Source of the DNA: Nephrocerus scutellatus
Lineage: Eukaryota; Arthropoda; Insecta; Diptera; Pipunculidae
Assembly (NCBI GenBank): GCA_947095585.1
Contig: OX352762.1
Location: 113,118,930 to 113,182,929 of the forward strand
Length of the DNA stretch: 64,000 nt
Reading direction: 5' to 3'
Shown piece after piece: positions 44,466-55,749 of the stretch (positions within the stretch are counted from its first letter, which is position 1; every line of letters starts with the position of its first letter). The notes beneath the pieces are model-generated. The model was not told where the DNA came from, did not search any database, and saw only the letters and a program-made list of their open reading frames with translations. The position numbers were made by a program, and so were the translations under genes.

Positions 44466-45597
44466 TATTTTTTTTTATAATGTACACACGCTAAAGGGGT
44501 TTGCACCCTTATAATGCTTAGCACAGCGTGGGCGTTAGGAAATTAGGGAGAGGAAAGGATGAGATGTCCATGCACACGTGTCTTAAACGACTGCAGATCA
44601 TATAAATGCGGAAACACAGAATCAGGCAATTCATTCCACATAACTATCGTGCGGCTAAAGAAGGAATCTCTGAATTGGTTAGTACGTCCGAAGATAGGCT
44701 TAATGGTGGACCCATGAGCTCGAGTTGAGGCACGGGTATTACGGATGGGTTGGAGAATGGACGGGATGCATCCGGATATTTCTTTTGAACACCGCTTGTG
44801 GAAAAAGCGATAAAACAGTGACAGGCAGGAAACATTCCTACGATGTTCAAGCGATTCGATTGTTTTCGCGATATGTACATCACCAATAAGTTTTAACGCG
44901 CGGTTCTGAATTCTGTCTAGTAGATGCAATGTGGTCTTGGGAGCACCTGCCCAGACAATGCAGTTGTATTTAAGTTTAGGGCGAATATACGCCTTGTAAA
45001 TAGTAGCCAGATCTGAAGGAGTGAAGTACATCTTGCACCGTTTTAGGAAACCTAAGCATCTCGCAGCATTTTTGGCGATGGCAAATATGTGGTCATTCCA
45101 ACAAAGCTTGTTGTTGACACACATACCGAGAATTGAGAGTTTTTCAGTTTCTTTGATGCAAGATCCATTCATGGTTAAAGTTTGTGGGTTTAAATTACGC
45201 TTAGACGACAGAAGACAGCATTGGGTTTTAGAAGCGTTAAATTCAACTCTATTATGTAGGCCCCACCTTGTTATGCTGTCAAGGTCAGAATTTAACGTGC
45301 TTAACATACGTTGTTGTTCAAGTTCCACTTGTGCCGAAGAGGGGCGCGCAGAAAGCGAGAAGTCATATGAAAAGCTAAGAGTACTGTCGTCAGCAAAGGA
45401 ATGGATTGGATTAGAGGTGGTGGATAGGAGATCATTAATGAAAATCAGAAAGAGTGTCGGAGATAAAACAGAGCCTTGAGAAACACCGGCGTTTATGCGG
45501 TGGACATTGGATTTGAATCCGTCCAATACGATACAATACGGATTGAACGGTCAGAAAGGTAGTTCCTAGTCCAATCGAGCAGGGTATATTTCAGTTA
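44466..45597 (-). mobile_element. Jockey-like LINE, nested in RTE copy F
   Basis: A minus-strand, 5'-truncated copy: 3' UTR and a nine-A tail (44468-44476) at the left, RT palm to C terminus in the middle, and a truncated start near 45597. Before the 327-codon frame, LLDWTRNYLSDRSIRIV can be read up to about 45540. A 5-bp duplication (cgtat) there shifts the frame. The RTE sequence is split around a ggtggagag-like site: aatcgggctcggt on the left and aggacaggtggagag on the right. Confidence 0.85.
44543..45526 (-). CDS. Jockey-like reverse transcriptase, motif B to C terminus (327 aa open frame)
   Basis: The longest open frame in the window. It starts at MDGFKSNVHRINAGVSQGSV (motif B), then LSPTLFLIFINDLLSTTSNP, HSFADDSTLSFSYDF (motif C with both Asp), WGLHNRVEFNASKTQCCLLS, LGMCVNNKLCWNDHIFAIAK, NAARCLGFLKRCKMYFTPSD, AYIRPKLKYNCIVWAGAPKT and LLDRIQNRALKLIGDV, and ends FFSRTIVMWNELPDSVFPHL and a stop. 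This is the RT active-site half and thumb of a Jockey/CR1-group ORF2, with no stops. The M at 45526 is not a natural start: the protein continues upstream in another frame after a 5-bp duplication, and endonuclease and motif A are lacking. It is the youngest-looking LINE here, but not functional as it stands. Confidence 0.92.
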   Translation of the reverse strand: MDGFKSNVHRINAGVSQGSVLSPTLFLIFINDLLSTTSNPIHSFADDSTLSFSYDFSLSARPSSAQVELEQQRMLSTLNSDLDSITRWGLHNRVEFNASKTQCCLLSSKRNLNPQTLTMNGSCIKETEKLSILGMCVNNKLCWNDHIFAIAKNAARCLGFLKRCKMYFTPSDLATIYKAYIRPKLKYNCIVWAGAPKTTLHLLDRIQNRALKLIGDVHIAKTIESLEHRRNVSCLSLFYRFFHKRCSKEISGCIPSILQPIRNTRASTRAHGSTIKPIFGRTNQFRDSFFSRTIVMWNELPDSVFPHLYDLQSFKTRVHGHLILSSP

Positions 45598-45685
45598 CAG
45601 GACAGGTGGAGAGATTTTTTGCGGGAGCCCAGGACCGGATACCGGTTGTAGAGCCAAATACTCGTATGATGATGATGATAATTGG
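45598..45685 (+). mobile_element. RTE copy F, 3' end after the Jockey insertion
   Basis: aggacaggtggagagatttt, gcgggagcccaggaccggat, accggttgtagagccaaat and a tail of gatgatgatgat. This is the 3' end expected right after the sequence interrupted at 44465. Confidence 0.85.
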
Positions 45686-47695
45686 CAATCATATTTGATT
45701 ATGTATCAGCTCATGGCAGGAATTGGGAGCAGTATCCGCCGGATGATAAGAAGCAACAATACTTGTAGCCATATCTAATTGGCTAATCTAACTTACGCGA
45801 TTTTGATTTATCTTTATTTATAAAAGAATACTTAGAATAAATTTTAAGAACTGGTATATATTTTCATTATTTCAACATTTGGAGACGAACTAACTACTAC
45901 CGTGTTGCTCGATTGATAAAAGTGAACTCTGTAATAAAAGAAATTTTGCTTATGACTACAGAACAGCTCTGGGGACAAAGCAAATTCTTTTGAATAAGTG
46001 AAGCGAATACGTCTTTTTTTAAGATTCATATTTCAATAAGAGGAAAAAATGAAGTGATTGATTTTACACTGCAAACCCTTACTTTGCTTTGATCTTATTT
46101 ATCCTGAATTATATTAACTGGTCACAATTAGCATTCGATATAACGGTTGGTGAATTTTTTTTTGTGGTGATGTTTGTATGAATAGCGTTATTTAAATGGG
46201 ATTGTCACCCACAGTTGTTGTGGGTGCGTACTTGTAGCTTACCTTTAATTGTGATAATAAAACAAAAAATCTGTTTTATAAAGCAGATAATTGGCAAGTG
46301 AAAATTGAAAATTAATTTTTGTTGCCATCAGTTCCAGAGCAATTTATTCATATCCTTTTTAATAACGCATTACAGCACGTCCGCTCCTACACATATTAGC
46401 CATGGTCCAATGAACACACAGCGGATGCGGGAATAATTCAATTTATTTAACTGAATTAAAATGCTGTTAGTAATTAAGAAACCAAAAAAAAAATCGGTTA
46501 TTGCACATAATGATTCCGGGGGAGTATTTAAAATTATAAAGGCACTGAAGTTGAGTTTTGCTTTTTTTGGTTTTAATAATTTTTTAATCACAACAACTGA
46601 AATCGCATTAGATGGTCCTTTGTTCAAGCAAGAGCTGTGAAAAGTTGCAATCTACAAGTAGCAATCAAAAATAGTAGGTTAAGCGAAACGCAATTGACAT
46701 TTCGCTGTAGAACTTTCACACACTACAGTTGCACAGCGGGACGATGAATATGTGTATGTAAGCTGCGTACTTGCATCCATTAGAGCTGCTGTACAAAAGT
46801 GCAAACTTAATTAAAATTCCCCGGCGAACTGAATGAAATTGCATTATTGGAGGAATGGAAAAAGCACGTGAAGACGCTACGATGTGAAAGGTAAGCATTG
46901 CGCGCTACGAGAATATACTTCTCGTTTGTTTGCCACCTTTGCCTTTGCCGGTGCTAACTGCCTTGCCATTGCTGTTAACTGCATTAACACGAGGCACAAG
47001 AAACATTAGTAAGCGCGTTCTACGCCTAACTACATGCTCCGAATCAAACAGGTGAATTTGCATATTCGTTTCTTAATCGTAAACGTGGCATAACGAAAAG
47101 CTCTATAACACAAAGGATATGATATGGGCTTTGCCAGTGGGAGCGACGAACAAGGTTTGTTTTGCACGTCTTCTGTGAAACTCAGCTCAGTCGCTTACAC
47201 GCAAAGTACCTACATAGAATTTTTTAGGCTTACAAATATAAGTGCACATTAGACATGTCGCGGGTGGGATTCTGCAGGAAATATAAATCAATTCAGAACT
47301 CACTACATCAAAGGGTTCGAGTGGTAAATACGTTAAGTTTTGCTCCTGTTCTGATGCTTTGCAAAATTTTCAAAGGATTCAAATATTTGTTAGACTTAAC
47401 AGCAGGATACATTTTAATTTACCACACACGTTTCAAAAATATCTTGGACGTATTATAAATTATTATAATACATATCTTGAGCTAAGTTATGGAGAAAATA
47501 ATATGAAGTTGTGTTTGGTTTTAATAATCATCATCATCATCATCATCAAACATGAGTTTTGTTACTCCTTTTATCCAACCCATTTTCATAAAAGTATTAC
47601 AATTCGAAAGGTAACACGGAAAGCAACCGATGTTGGCCCTTCTTACTGCAGCACATAAAGAAAAGCGTCAAACGTCGGCATTTAAAATCTTTATA
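45686..47695. other. unassigned stretch
   Basis: No domain or shared repeat noticed. An (atc)n microsatellite at about 47527-47548 is not preceded by an RTE 3' end. Confidence 0.35.
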
Positions 47696-47699
47696 AATA

Positions 47700-47970
47700 A
47701 AAATGAAATTTTGTGCGGTTGTTATTTACCAACCGATTTTTATTAAATTTTCAATGTATATTTTGAATTATTGGCAGGTGCGGAAAGTTATAAACTACAG
47801 TATACCAACACACCAAGGGTAAATGTAATATGTTAATATCAACCACATTTACAAACTGATTTTTATGATTTCAACGTATATTATTAGCAGGTGGGGAAAG
47901 ATTAAAGGGTAAAGGTACTTCTCCAACCTCGCGATAGTAAGAAAAAGCTGATGTTCATGTGTTCGGTAAG
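47700..47970 (+). repeat. dispersed repeat X, dimeric copy 2
   Basis: Units start at about 47723 (atttaccaaccgattttta) and 47847 (atttacaaactgattttta), about 124 bases apart. Each is followed by a caatgtatatt or caacgtatatt block and a gcaggtg-gg-aaag block. The tail reads cctcgcgatagtaag and gttcatgtgttcgg, as in the minus-strand copy at 16770. Confidence 0.6.
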
Positions 47971-48175
47971 CGAAGCCTCCGGGAACAGATAGTAAGTCTA
48001 TATAAAGAAAAGTTAAGAGAGATATTTCGTTCTTTAACTTGTATTCAATATAAGAATATTTTAAACACCGATGCTTGAAGCTTGAAACAATCGAAAACAA
48101 AAGAAGAAAGCGGAATTAGAGCGTGAGATATTGGTAATCACACGCTGTGTTTGTCGCGTGTAATTAACGTTCTTT
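47971..48175. other. no recognised feature
   Basis: Short spacer before the next LINE. Confidence 0.3.
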
Positions 48176-48179
48176 TGCG

Positions 48180-49797
48180 CCATCGCATGCGGTTCTTGAC
48201 AAGAGCTTCAGTTCTCTCCAACTCTTCCCCAATTGCCGTGACTCCTCCTCAACTGTTCTACGCCATGTATTTCTCGGACGACCCGTTCTTCTACCATCCT
48301 GAGATGACGGATTCCATTGACCAATCCACTGCCACTTCCGTCGTCGGATTGTTGTGACCTTTTTTGGTAATGATGGTCGTTAAAGATACATTTGTTGTCA
48401 TTTGGTGAAGCTTCATAGCCCTGTGTGGGAGTAAACATACGTCGTCAGCGTAGTCCAACGAATTCCTCCGTTTCCATTAGATAAAGCTGCGCGAAGCACA
48501 TCGCTAATCACCAACCAGAAAAGTATCGGCGATAGAATGCAACCTTGTCGTAGTCCACTTAGAATCTCGTATTTCTCTGAGCAGCACATGACATTTAGAG
48601 CCATCATAGGTTGCTTTAATAATAGCTATTACTTTATCGGGTATACCTCTCCTGCGCAAGGCGACCCAGATAAACTCTCTGTTGACACTGTTAAACGCGT
48701 TCTCAAAATCGATGAACGGCAGGTGCGGAATTCAACGCACTGTTCAAGAATGATCCGCAGGGTGTTGATGTGGTCGACCCAGGAGGAGCAAGTGCAGAAA
48801 CCTGCTTATTCGGCATAGAGTGTATCCTCCAGATGTCCCTTAATTCGCTCAAGTACTACTTTTGCTATTACCTTTCCAGCTGCAGGAATAACGCAAATGC
48901 ATAACGCATAAGACTACCTTTTTAGGGAGCTTGACAATCATTCCCTTCTTTCACTCGTCGGGGAAACTTTCTGCTTCCCAAGCGCTCTCTACAAGATGAT
49001 ATAAAAGCTCTGCTCATGTCGTTGGAGCAGCACGCAGTAGCTCTGCGGGTATACCATCTAGTCTTACCGACTTGTTCTTTTTTAATGCGTTGATCGCGGT
49101 AGCGATCTCATTTGGAAGTTGAGGTGCGAATTCAGGAAATTGTTACTTTCGGCAGCTCCGTTTGATTCGGGTGCATATCGTTGGCGAATACAAGATTAAG
49201 GACCAGGAAAAATGTTCCATCGCTTGAGCTGATCCTTATCTGAAACGAGTACGGCACCATCTAGGCCTTTCACCGGATGTTGACTAGAGCGATGACCACC
49301 AGTCAGCTCTTTGGTGATTCTGTAAACGGTTCTGCTATGGCACCTTCTCGCTGCTTCCTCTGCTTCTTACGCCAGATTGTTAATATAATTATGTTTGTCA
49401 TGTCTTACACTACGCTGTACTTCTCTAATTTTTCTTCGATACAGGGATTCTAGCTTGATCTTCGGTGCTGCTGGGGTATCTACAATACGAGCTTGTGGCA
49501 GGTCTTATGCTCAAACATGGTGCCTCCTATGACAAGGTTGTTGTTGTTGCAGAAATCAACAAATCTTTTACCATTGTCACTTCGTTCGCCGAGGCCGTGC
49601 TTCCCAATCGCATGTCTTAGTACTTCATTGTTGTTGCCTACCTTGGCATTCAAGTCAACCATCACGATGACGATATCTCCGTTCGGCGGAGTGCGCATGG
49701 AAAGAATGATATCATTTTCATAAAAACATTTTAACGCTTTCATCTGATTAGTTATTAAAAAAGTTAAGTTAACTAATTTGAATAGCATTCGGAATTA
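48180..49797 (-). mobile_element. EN-RT LINE (family Q): endonuclease, RT and C-terminal end, pseudogene
   Basis: From 49797: GDIVIVMVDLNAKVGNNNEV, KHGLGERSDNGKRFVDFCNN, NNLVIGGTMFEHKTCHK (endonuclease). The connector holds APKIKLESLYRRKIREVQRS, VRHDKHNYINNLA and SRTVYRITKELTGGHRSS. RT blocks are KKNKSVRLDGIPAELL, a MIVKLPKKG-like block, FIDFENAFNSVNRE (motif A Asp kept), LRRRGIPDKVIAIIKATYDG, GLRQGCILSPILFWLVISDV (motif B), and YADDVCLLPHR (motif C intact) at about 48440. A deletion then removes the thumb and links to RRTGRPRNTWRRTVEEESRQ and LGKSWRELKL, with the end near 48190. Frameshifts and stops occur at many points. The same C-terminal signature is at 6900-7090 and 61300-61420. Confidence 0.9.
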
Positions 49798-51185
49798 AGG
49801 CGAATTATATCCGATATCGTTCATTCAAGTCCCATTTTCTCTCCCTTCCTTTTTCATTTCAACCTTAAACAGCTCAGTGCGTAGGAAGGATAACCATGAC
49901 AAAAGAACGGATCGCAATTTATTTTATTCTTAAAGTTTGGCATGCATGCACACATTTCCAGTGATTCCGACGCAGGTGGTATTATCCGACAAACGAGCAG
50001 CAGAATTTGCAGATGAATTATTTGACGATACCGACTGCTGCGACGAATAAATTGCAGCCATCAAAGGTAGCTGGTAGGTACCGTGCCAGATCTAATATGA
50101 TGATGACGGTCCTGCTTAAATTTTACATACCTTTCATGCAGGTGCAGCTGCACAGGAGGGAGTAACAAAGCGTGATCATAAGGATGATTCGAAGAGGATG
50201 CCAAGGAGAGAAAGAAAAAAAAAACACCAGAACGAGAAAACTTTCGACATTTTATGAAATTTTATTCAAATTTTAGTTTTGCCTCTGGAAATTGTTTCCT
50301 AATGCAAAATAAACATTATTAACTTTTCCCTTGTATTAGAATACGCATCGTGTTTTTGTTCCATTTGATTTAAAATTCACTAATAATGAGAAAATGTAAA
50401 CTTCTTGATTGTATCAAATCAGAACAAGAGAATTTCAATTTTAAAAACAGTTCAGAGGTTTGGAAAAGTAATTTCTTTAGCTATATAATTGAAAGAGAGG
50501 AAAATTGTGGATTTATTTAAGTATTTATTTATTAATTATTGTGGGGAAGATGAGACTTCTTAAAGACTCAGTTTAACGACCAAAGGAAAGAAAACTTACC
50601 GCGCCGCGTCTCCTAAAAATGCATTAGATATACCCGACACGGTTTTCATGTAAAATCTCATACGCTTCGCATCGAATCCTTAATAGAAATTAATTAAAAT
50701 AACCAGAAATATAATTTTAACCATCGCTTGGATAGTTCGTTGGTTGGTGGGTGAAATTTCAAATGGTGAAACAGTGGATTAGTTGGAAATAAATTTCCAC
50801 GGATGAAGTCAATGAAATACGCTTCGATAATGAAACTGACAATGGGATATTAACGAAATGGGATTAGATCAGTTGTCTATCGTATTAACATTCCGATCAT
50901 CTTTCAAATACGCACTTCTGCTGTCTCTGAGTGGAAAAAAGAAGGAGAAGAACGGAAAAATTAATACCGGCAACCCAACGGCTGTGTCTGGTTCCAGCCT
51001 TGTCTACCATCGCGGGCGTAAATAAAAATAAATAAAAGAATTAACAAATTTCGAAAACGCACAGGCAGTATTGAAGGAAAACAAGTAAATTAAAAAAAAA
51101 AACTTCGTTTTTTGGGTACAACCTTTTATGTACCCATCGACACACGCCAAACAGTCCTTTATTATTTGGTAATAATCGTCAAAAT
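49798..51185. other. unassigned stretch
   Basis: No coding match. Near 50091 a taatatgatgatgac run resembles an RTE tail, but the preceding gtagagcc block is not there. Some trace of repeat X tail (taccatcgcgggcg) lies near 51006. Confidence 0.35.
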
Positions 51186-51189
51186 ATCC

Positions 51190-51680
51190 TACTTCAACGT
51201 ATTTTCTTTTTTCCACGCATCACACGCGTCATACGCGTCACACGCATGATATTAAAATTGGCCACTAGCATTGAGCTGCTCATAAAATTTCAGCGAAAAC
51301 GAGAAAATGGCGGCATTTCCAACCATTACGTGCGCCACATGCGAAACGCTACACGCATCACACGCGGAATTTTAAAAATGCTATTGGGACACTCGCAACA
51401 TTTCAGCTCTCTAGGTCGTATGGAAGGTGGTTAAAAGTAACCTCAAAGAAGTCGAAAACAATTCAACCAATCACACGCGCCACATGCAAATCGCGACACG
51501 CATCACACGCGGAATATAAAAAATTCTGTCTAGGACTTAGACACTCACAAAATTTCAGCTCTCTAGGTCTAGGTCATGGTGGTTAAAAAGGACCTCAAAA
51601 AGTCGATAACAAATTCAACCAATCACACGCGCCACATGCAAGTCGCGACACGTGGAATATAAAAAATGTTCTACTGAGAG
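51190..51680 (+). repeat. tandem array of about 150-bp units rich in CACGC
   Basis: Three units can be aligned at 51334, 51479 and 51631 (position of gccacatgc): spacings 145 and 152. Each has a cacgcg/cacatgc block, a gcgacacgcatcacacgcgg block (the third loses part), an aatataaaaaattctg-like block, an acactcacaaaatttcagctc block and a ggtggttaaaa..acctcaaa block. An incomplete upstream unit with cgcatcacacgcgtcatacg starts at about 51216. The lead-in ttttttgggtacaacc at about 51108 has a relative at 41000. Confidence 0.75.
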
Positions 51681-52420
51681 ATTGCATTGAGGCGAATAGC
51701 CGCGATATTTGTATCTGCTGAAAATGTCTAATGGTGTAAAGAAAATGAACCTTGCTCAGTTTATCACAATTTACTGCTTTATCTAACGCTGTATGGACTG
51801 TATTGTGGAACAGTCATAAAATATAAAAAATATATTCAGCGTAGATCTTACTATCGCTTGATGATGATTTAAACGAATTAGTTGATATCAACAGACCGGT
51901 ATGGAATCGGTATCGATATTTCAGTATTTGCGTTTTGATAAAAAAAAAGTCTAAACTCATTGAAAGCTTCTATTAAAACTTGTAGTTAAATTTAAAAAAA
52001 GTAATGCTCTGATTCAAATTTAAATATAATTTCAGGTTATTCCGGACAAAAAAGAAATAAATCTTCAGTATAACTAAGAGTTAAGTACCATTATTTTAAA
52101 GCCGTTTCCAGCGACTTATCCATTGTCATGGACAAATAAATTATGTCCCTCATGTTGCACGCAAGCTTAAATGAAATATGCCCATCAAGAAGAAAAATCA
52201 AACTTTGCATTGAAATAATGTCTTGATGACTTCAGTGAACTGGGTCTTTTATAACGTTTGTTTAACCCTTAATTGGTTGAAATGTTTTTGGTAATGTTTC
52301 GACAGTTTTTGAGTTTTTCAGTTTTATTTTAGCAGTTTTTTTGAAACTTTATAGAGCATAGAAGATTTCGTCCGTTACTTACTGTGCCTACAGGTAGGTC
52401 TCCAGATAAAAGTCTTAACT
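51681..52420. other. no recognised feature
   Basis: AT-rich, no match. Confidence 0.3.
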
Positions 52421-52423
52421 TTT

Positions 52424-52531
52424 CTGGAACTATCTGATTACAAACATTGTATGTTAGGCACGATTCACACATTCTGTCTGGAACTATCTGATTACAAACA
52501 TTGTATGTTAGGCACGATTCACACATTCACA
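52424..52531. repeat. 54-bp tandem duplication
   Basis: The stretch beginning ctggaactatctgattac at 52424 recurs at 52478 with almost no differences over the following 51 bases. Such near-perfect identity suggests a recent duplication. Confidence 0.9.
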
Positions 52532-53155
52532 CCATTACGACGGCGATATTGCTCAAGAGAATATCACTTAGCAGCTTACAATTTCTGTCTGTAGTGACTT
52601 GGAATATCGATCGCAAAAGACAAGTATGCCATAATCACAAAAGATTGGTTGTGGATTTTCTCAACAGACAGCAACGATCGACCTTATTTTTATGGAAATT
52701 GTGGAAAATTTGTGGAACAAAATTGATGTCTTTATTATTTAAAAAAAACTATTAATTATATTTAAAAAAAACGATATCTGTATAGTGTATTTTCACCCCT
52801 CTGTGCTGTGTGTTGCTAGACAAAGAGTTTTTTGCTGAACAGAAAAATATACCTTTGTGATTGTAGGAGCAATCATTAAGTTTTTGAAGTATCACAGAGG
52901 TATCCCTCTATGAAATCTTTAGTAACAGAATAATTTTAAATACTGTATAATTATGTCTTATAATCACTAGCCATGTGGTTATGATAAATAGCACATGACG
53001 GGGACGACGTTACATTACATTACACAATCAACGCTCTTAGCAAAATGTTAGAATAGCTACAGGCGTCAATGTACCTTCTACATAAAATGTAGTACGAAGC
53101 CACACATAAAGTTAAACGTACACCCACTTGCCTACTGCATACAAGTAATCACATA
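52532..53155. other. no recognised feature
   Basis: AT-rich, with no motif or repeat seen. Confidence 0.3.
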
Positions 53156-53159
53156 AAAT

Positions 53160-53360
53160 CCTCTTTTAAATCTTGTACATCACACGGTGTATAGTTCCAG
53201 CTTCAAGTTCCGCTTCAGCTGTAACATCTCCACACTGCACAAAACGGAAATCCGGCGACGACATTATACAGAATAATTTGCTCAAGGATACCGAGCGTTG
53301 GTGCTTACTCGCGTTCACCGTACACGCTGAATGCTCCTTTTGCGCCGTGTTGGCCATTGC
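53160..53360 (-). other. possible 5' coding exon on the minus strand (tentative)
   Basis: An ATG at 53357 opens MANTAQKEHSACTVNAS, and a donor-like gcgagtaagc follows. Upstream the sequence on the minus strand has a tcagcact initiator-like site near 53563 and a GC-richer leader with a gttgtcgttgtcgt run. No homology to a known protein is recognised and no acceptor exon was found, so this could be chance. Confidence 0.2.
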
Positions 53361-54030
53361 GAAAACATTAGTGCTCTGAGAACTAACTCATGGGTTCACG
53401 ACAACGACAACGACGAACACTTAACAAACCGCTGGAATTAATCGCACAAAAAAGTGATACCGCTTCCAAGTTTCGCTTTGACTGCGATCTAGCTGATGCA
53501 AGCTGAGAAATGGATTTAAAATATTATCATCGTCACTTGGAGTAATGATTTTTTCTTTTCAGTGCTGAGAAGCGTCGTGTTCGCTCGCACACAAAAACAA
53601 TCTCTTCGCTTTGCTAAAAACGACGAAGGTGCCATGGCGTACGCTTAAGCGGACTCTAGCATGAAAATCACATCCATCTACAAGCGACAATTTCTTGTGC
53701 TCTAAATATTTTATTTTCTATTTAGAATATCAAAAATTGTCGGATGTTGTTCAAGTGTTTAGTTAAAGTCTCTCACTGGTTTGCCGGATATGAAACTTTT
53801 CAAGCGAATGCAAAGTGACATGATCAGATTATCGGTCAATCATATCTTATCGTAAGGTGTATTTGTTGCGTACGAATACTACGCAGTATACACAGCGTTG
53901 GACATACACAAAGAAAAAAGAGGGAATCTGATCGCTGATGTCAAAGTCATTGTGAAACGATTAAAGAATCGTAGACTTAATTATGAAAATAAATACTTAA
54001 TACACTTACTTATCCAGCCGATCTTCATTT
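53361..54030. other. unassigned stretch
   Basis: May hold the leader of the tentative exon above. No other structure seen. Confidence 0.3.
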
Positions 54031-54034
54031 TATA

Positions 54035-54260
54035 TATAGCTCGTGTAAGTTAAGCAACTTTTGATTTATAATGCTAGACAAAGCATGAACGTTAAGGAAC
54101 ACGCTTGATTGACTGCCGATCATGTAGATGCGAAAACACAGAATCAGACTAAACATTTTACCTTCGTTTTCTGCTTTCTTCTTGGCCAGTACGCCCAAAA
54201 ATTGAATTGGAGTGTGGCAATACTGCACCTACTTTTTACTTGAACACCGCTTATTTTTAT
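54035..54260 (-). mobile_element. Jockey-like LINE 3' remnant
   Basis: On plus, tataatgctagacaaagcatg, ttaaggaacacgcttg, gactgccgatcatgtag, gcgaaaacacagaatcag and ttgaacaccgcttat match 44508-44645 and 44785 of the nested Jockey-like copy, in the same order and strand. It is heavily decayed and shortened. Confidence 0.65.
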
Positions 54261-54425
54261 TCCAGAATACTCGTAATATGTGCGCAAAACATTGATTAGG
54301 AAAGGTTTTTTTTTTGTATTTTTGACACTGTCACATTGGCAGTGGTTACAGTTATACTTATAACAGAAGTTGCCTTGCTATAAGTTGGATGTCCCAGACT
54401 GAATGCCTCAATTCAAATTTCGCGC
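54261..54425. other. no recognised feature
   Basis: Spacer with a poly-T at 54307-54315. Confidence 0.3.
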
Positions 54426-54429
54426 CATT

Positions 54430-55465
54430 TTTTAAAATTAAAGCAGCAGTAGAACAGTACAGAGCAAAGAAAAAGAGGGTAATCTAATCGCGGAACTCAA
54501 AGGCATCTTAGAGCGATGGGAAGAGCACTTTCATGAGTTGCATGTTGATGGCCAGCTGCCGCCACCAAGAATAGACTAAGTTAGCAGACCAATAAAAATA
54601 ATAAGGCCTCGGAATTAGATGGGATCCCAGCGGAACTGATTGAAATAGGCAAATCAACAACTGATCAGATTTACACCCATAGGCAGGTGATGGAAAAATG
54701 TCTAGGAAGCTTTCATCCAGATCGAGCAGACGGCACGAAATCTGGGGCTGCACATAAATGAGACAAAAACAAAGTACATGGTGACCACGTCTGCGACAAG
54801 AAGATCCAACGTTGGTCCCGAAATTAAAATAGTGGAGTGCGAATTTGAAGTAGTGCAATCCTTTAACTATATCCGTCAACTGTAGCAGCCGATAACAGCA
54901 TGGAACCAGAAATGTGGCTCAACGCCAACAAAGCCTACTTTAGTCTGCTAAGACTCTTCAAGACCATAACATCCAAGCTACCTGTGTATAAGACAATGGT
55001 CTTACCATTACTTGCATATAGTTAGTTCCGAGAATTGGGTGCTTGACTAAAAACATTCTTACCTTTTAGCTGCGTTCGAGCGAAAAGTCTTGCGGAGAAT
55101 TGTTGGCCACGTATGTGAGGAAGGACGATTCCATAGACTCTATAATGAAGAGCTCTACGAGCGTTACCGCGATGTCGACATCGTGAAGAGAATTAAGCTC
55201 GGTAGGCTCCGGTGGGCAGGACACCTAGCTCACATGAGCGAAGAGAATCCTGCTTGGGAATTTATTTGCGGTAGGATTTATGGAACACGACAGCGAGGTC
55301 GGCCAAGCCTACACTGGAAGGATGGCGTAGACCAGGACACCCAGAGTTTAGGAATGCAAAACTGGATGACATGGGCTCAAAATCGGGACCGGTGGAGAGA
55401 CTTTTTGCGGGTGGCCAGGACATCCGGGGTTCGGGTTGTACAACCAAATATGATGATGATCTATG
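54430..55465 (+). mobile_element. RTE LINE copy G: RT core deleted, C terminus and 3' end kept
   Basis: Begins in the connector (RVISNLIAELKGILERWEEH-like, FHELHVDGQL) and the KASELDGIPAELIEIG block, then a skip to KSTTDQIYT and RQVMEKCL, where it jumps to the YQI..QTARNLGLHI-like region, so the whole palm is missing. MVLPLLAYS-like, AAFERKVLRRIVGHVCEEGR and FHRLYNEELYERYRDVDIVK follow. RIKLGRLRWAGHLAHMSEEN, FICGRIYGTRQRGRPSLHWK, DGVDQDTQSLGMQNWMTWAQ and NRDRWRDFLRVARTSG end the protein. The 3' end reads gggttgtacaaccaaat with an atgatgatg tail at about 55451. Confidence 0.9.
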
Positions 55466-55712
55466 TCTACGAGTATTTTCACCCTGAAATTCCATTCTAA
55501 ATATTGCTTAAAGAATTTTTTTAATCGGATGAATAGTTTCAAAGATTACCTCCTACATACAAACGATCATTACCTCTTTATAGTATAGATATAGAATTGG
55601 TTCTGTCAATCAGGGATCGTTCTCAGCAATTGAAAAATGCTAGATGTCTTCTGCAACGAAAAATGGTAAACGATTAGCATCTTCACCCGTAGAATAGTCA
55701 TTCAACCCAGAA
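55466..55712. other. no recognised feature
   Basis: Spacer between the RTE copy and the inverted-repeat segment. Confidence 0.3.
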
Positions 55713-55749
55713 GGCCGATTTCGGTCGCAAATGAGTCTAGACTCCTGAA
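55713..55749 (+). repeat. 37-bp inverted repeat, left arm
   Basis: Exactly matches the reverse complement of 57692-57728, with 1.94 kb between. Confidence 0.9.

Noticed and set aside
47527..47548. (ATC)n run as the tail of a minus-strand RTE copy
   Set aside because: The conserved RTE 3' end that should adjoin the tail is absent. Simple microsatellite.
54508..54879. 123-codon open frame on the minus strand
   Set aside because: Antisense of RTE copy G.
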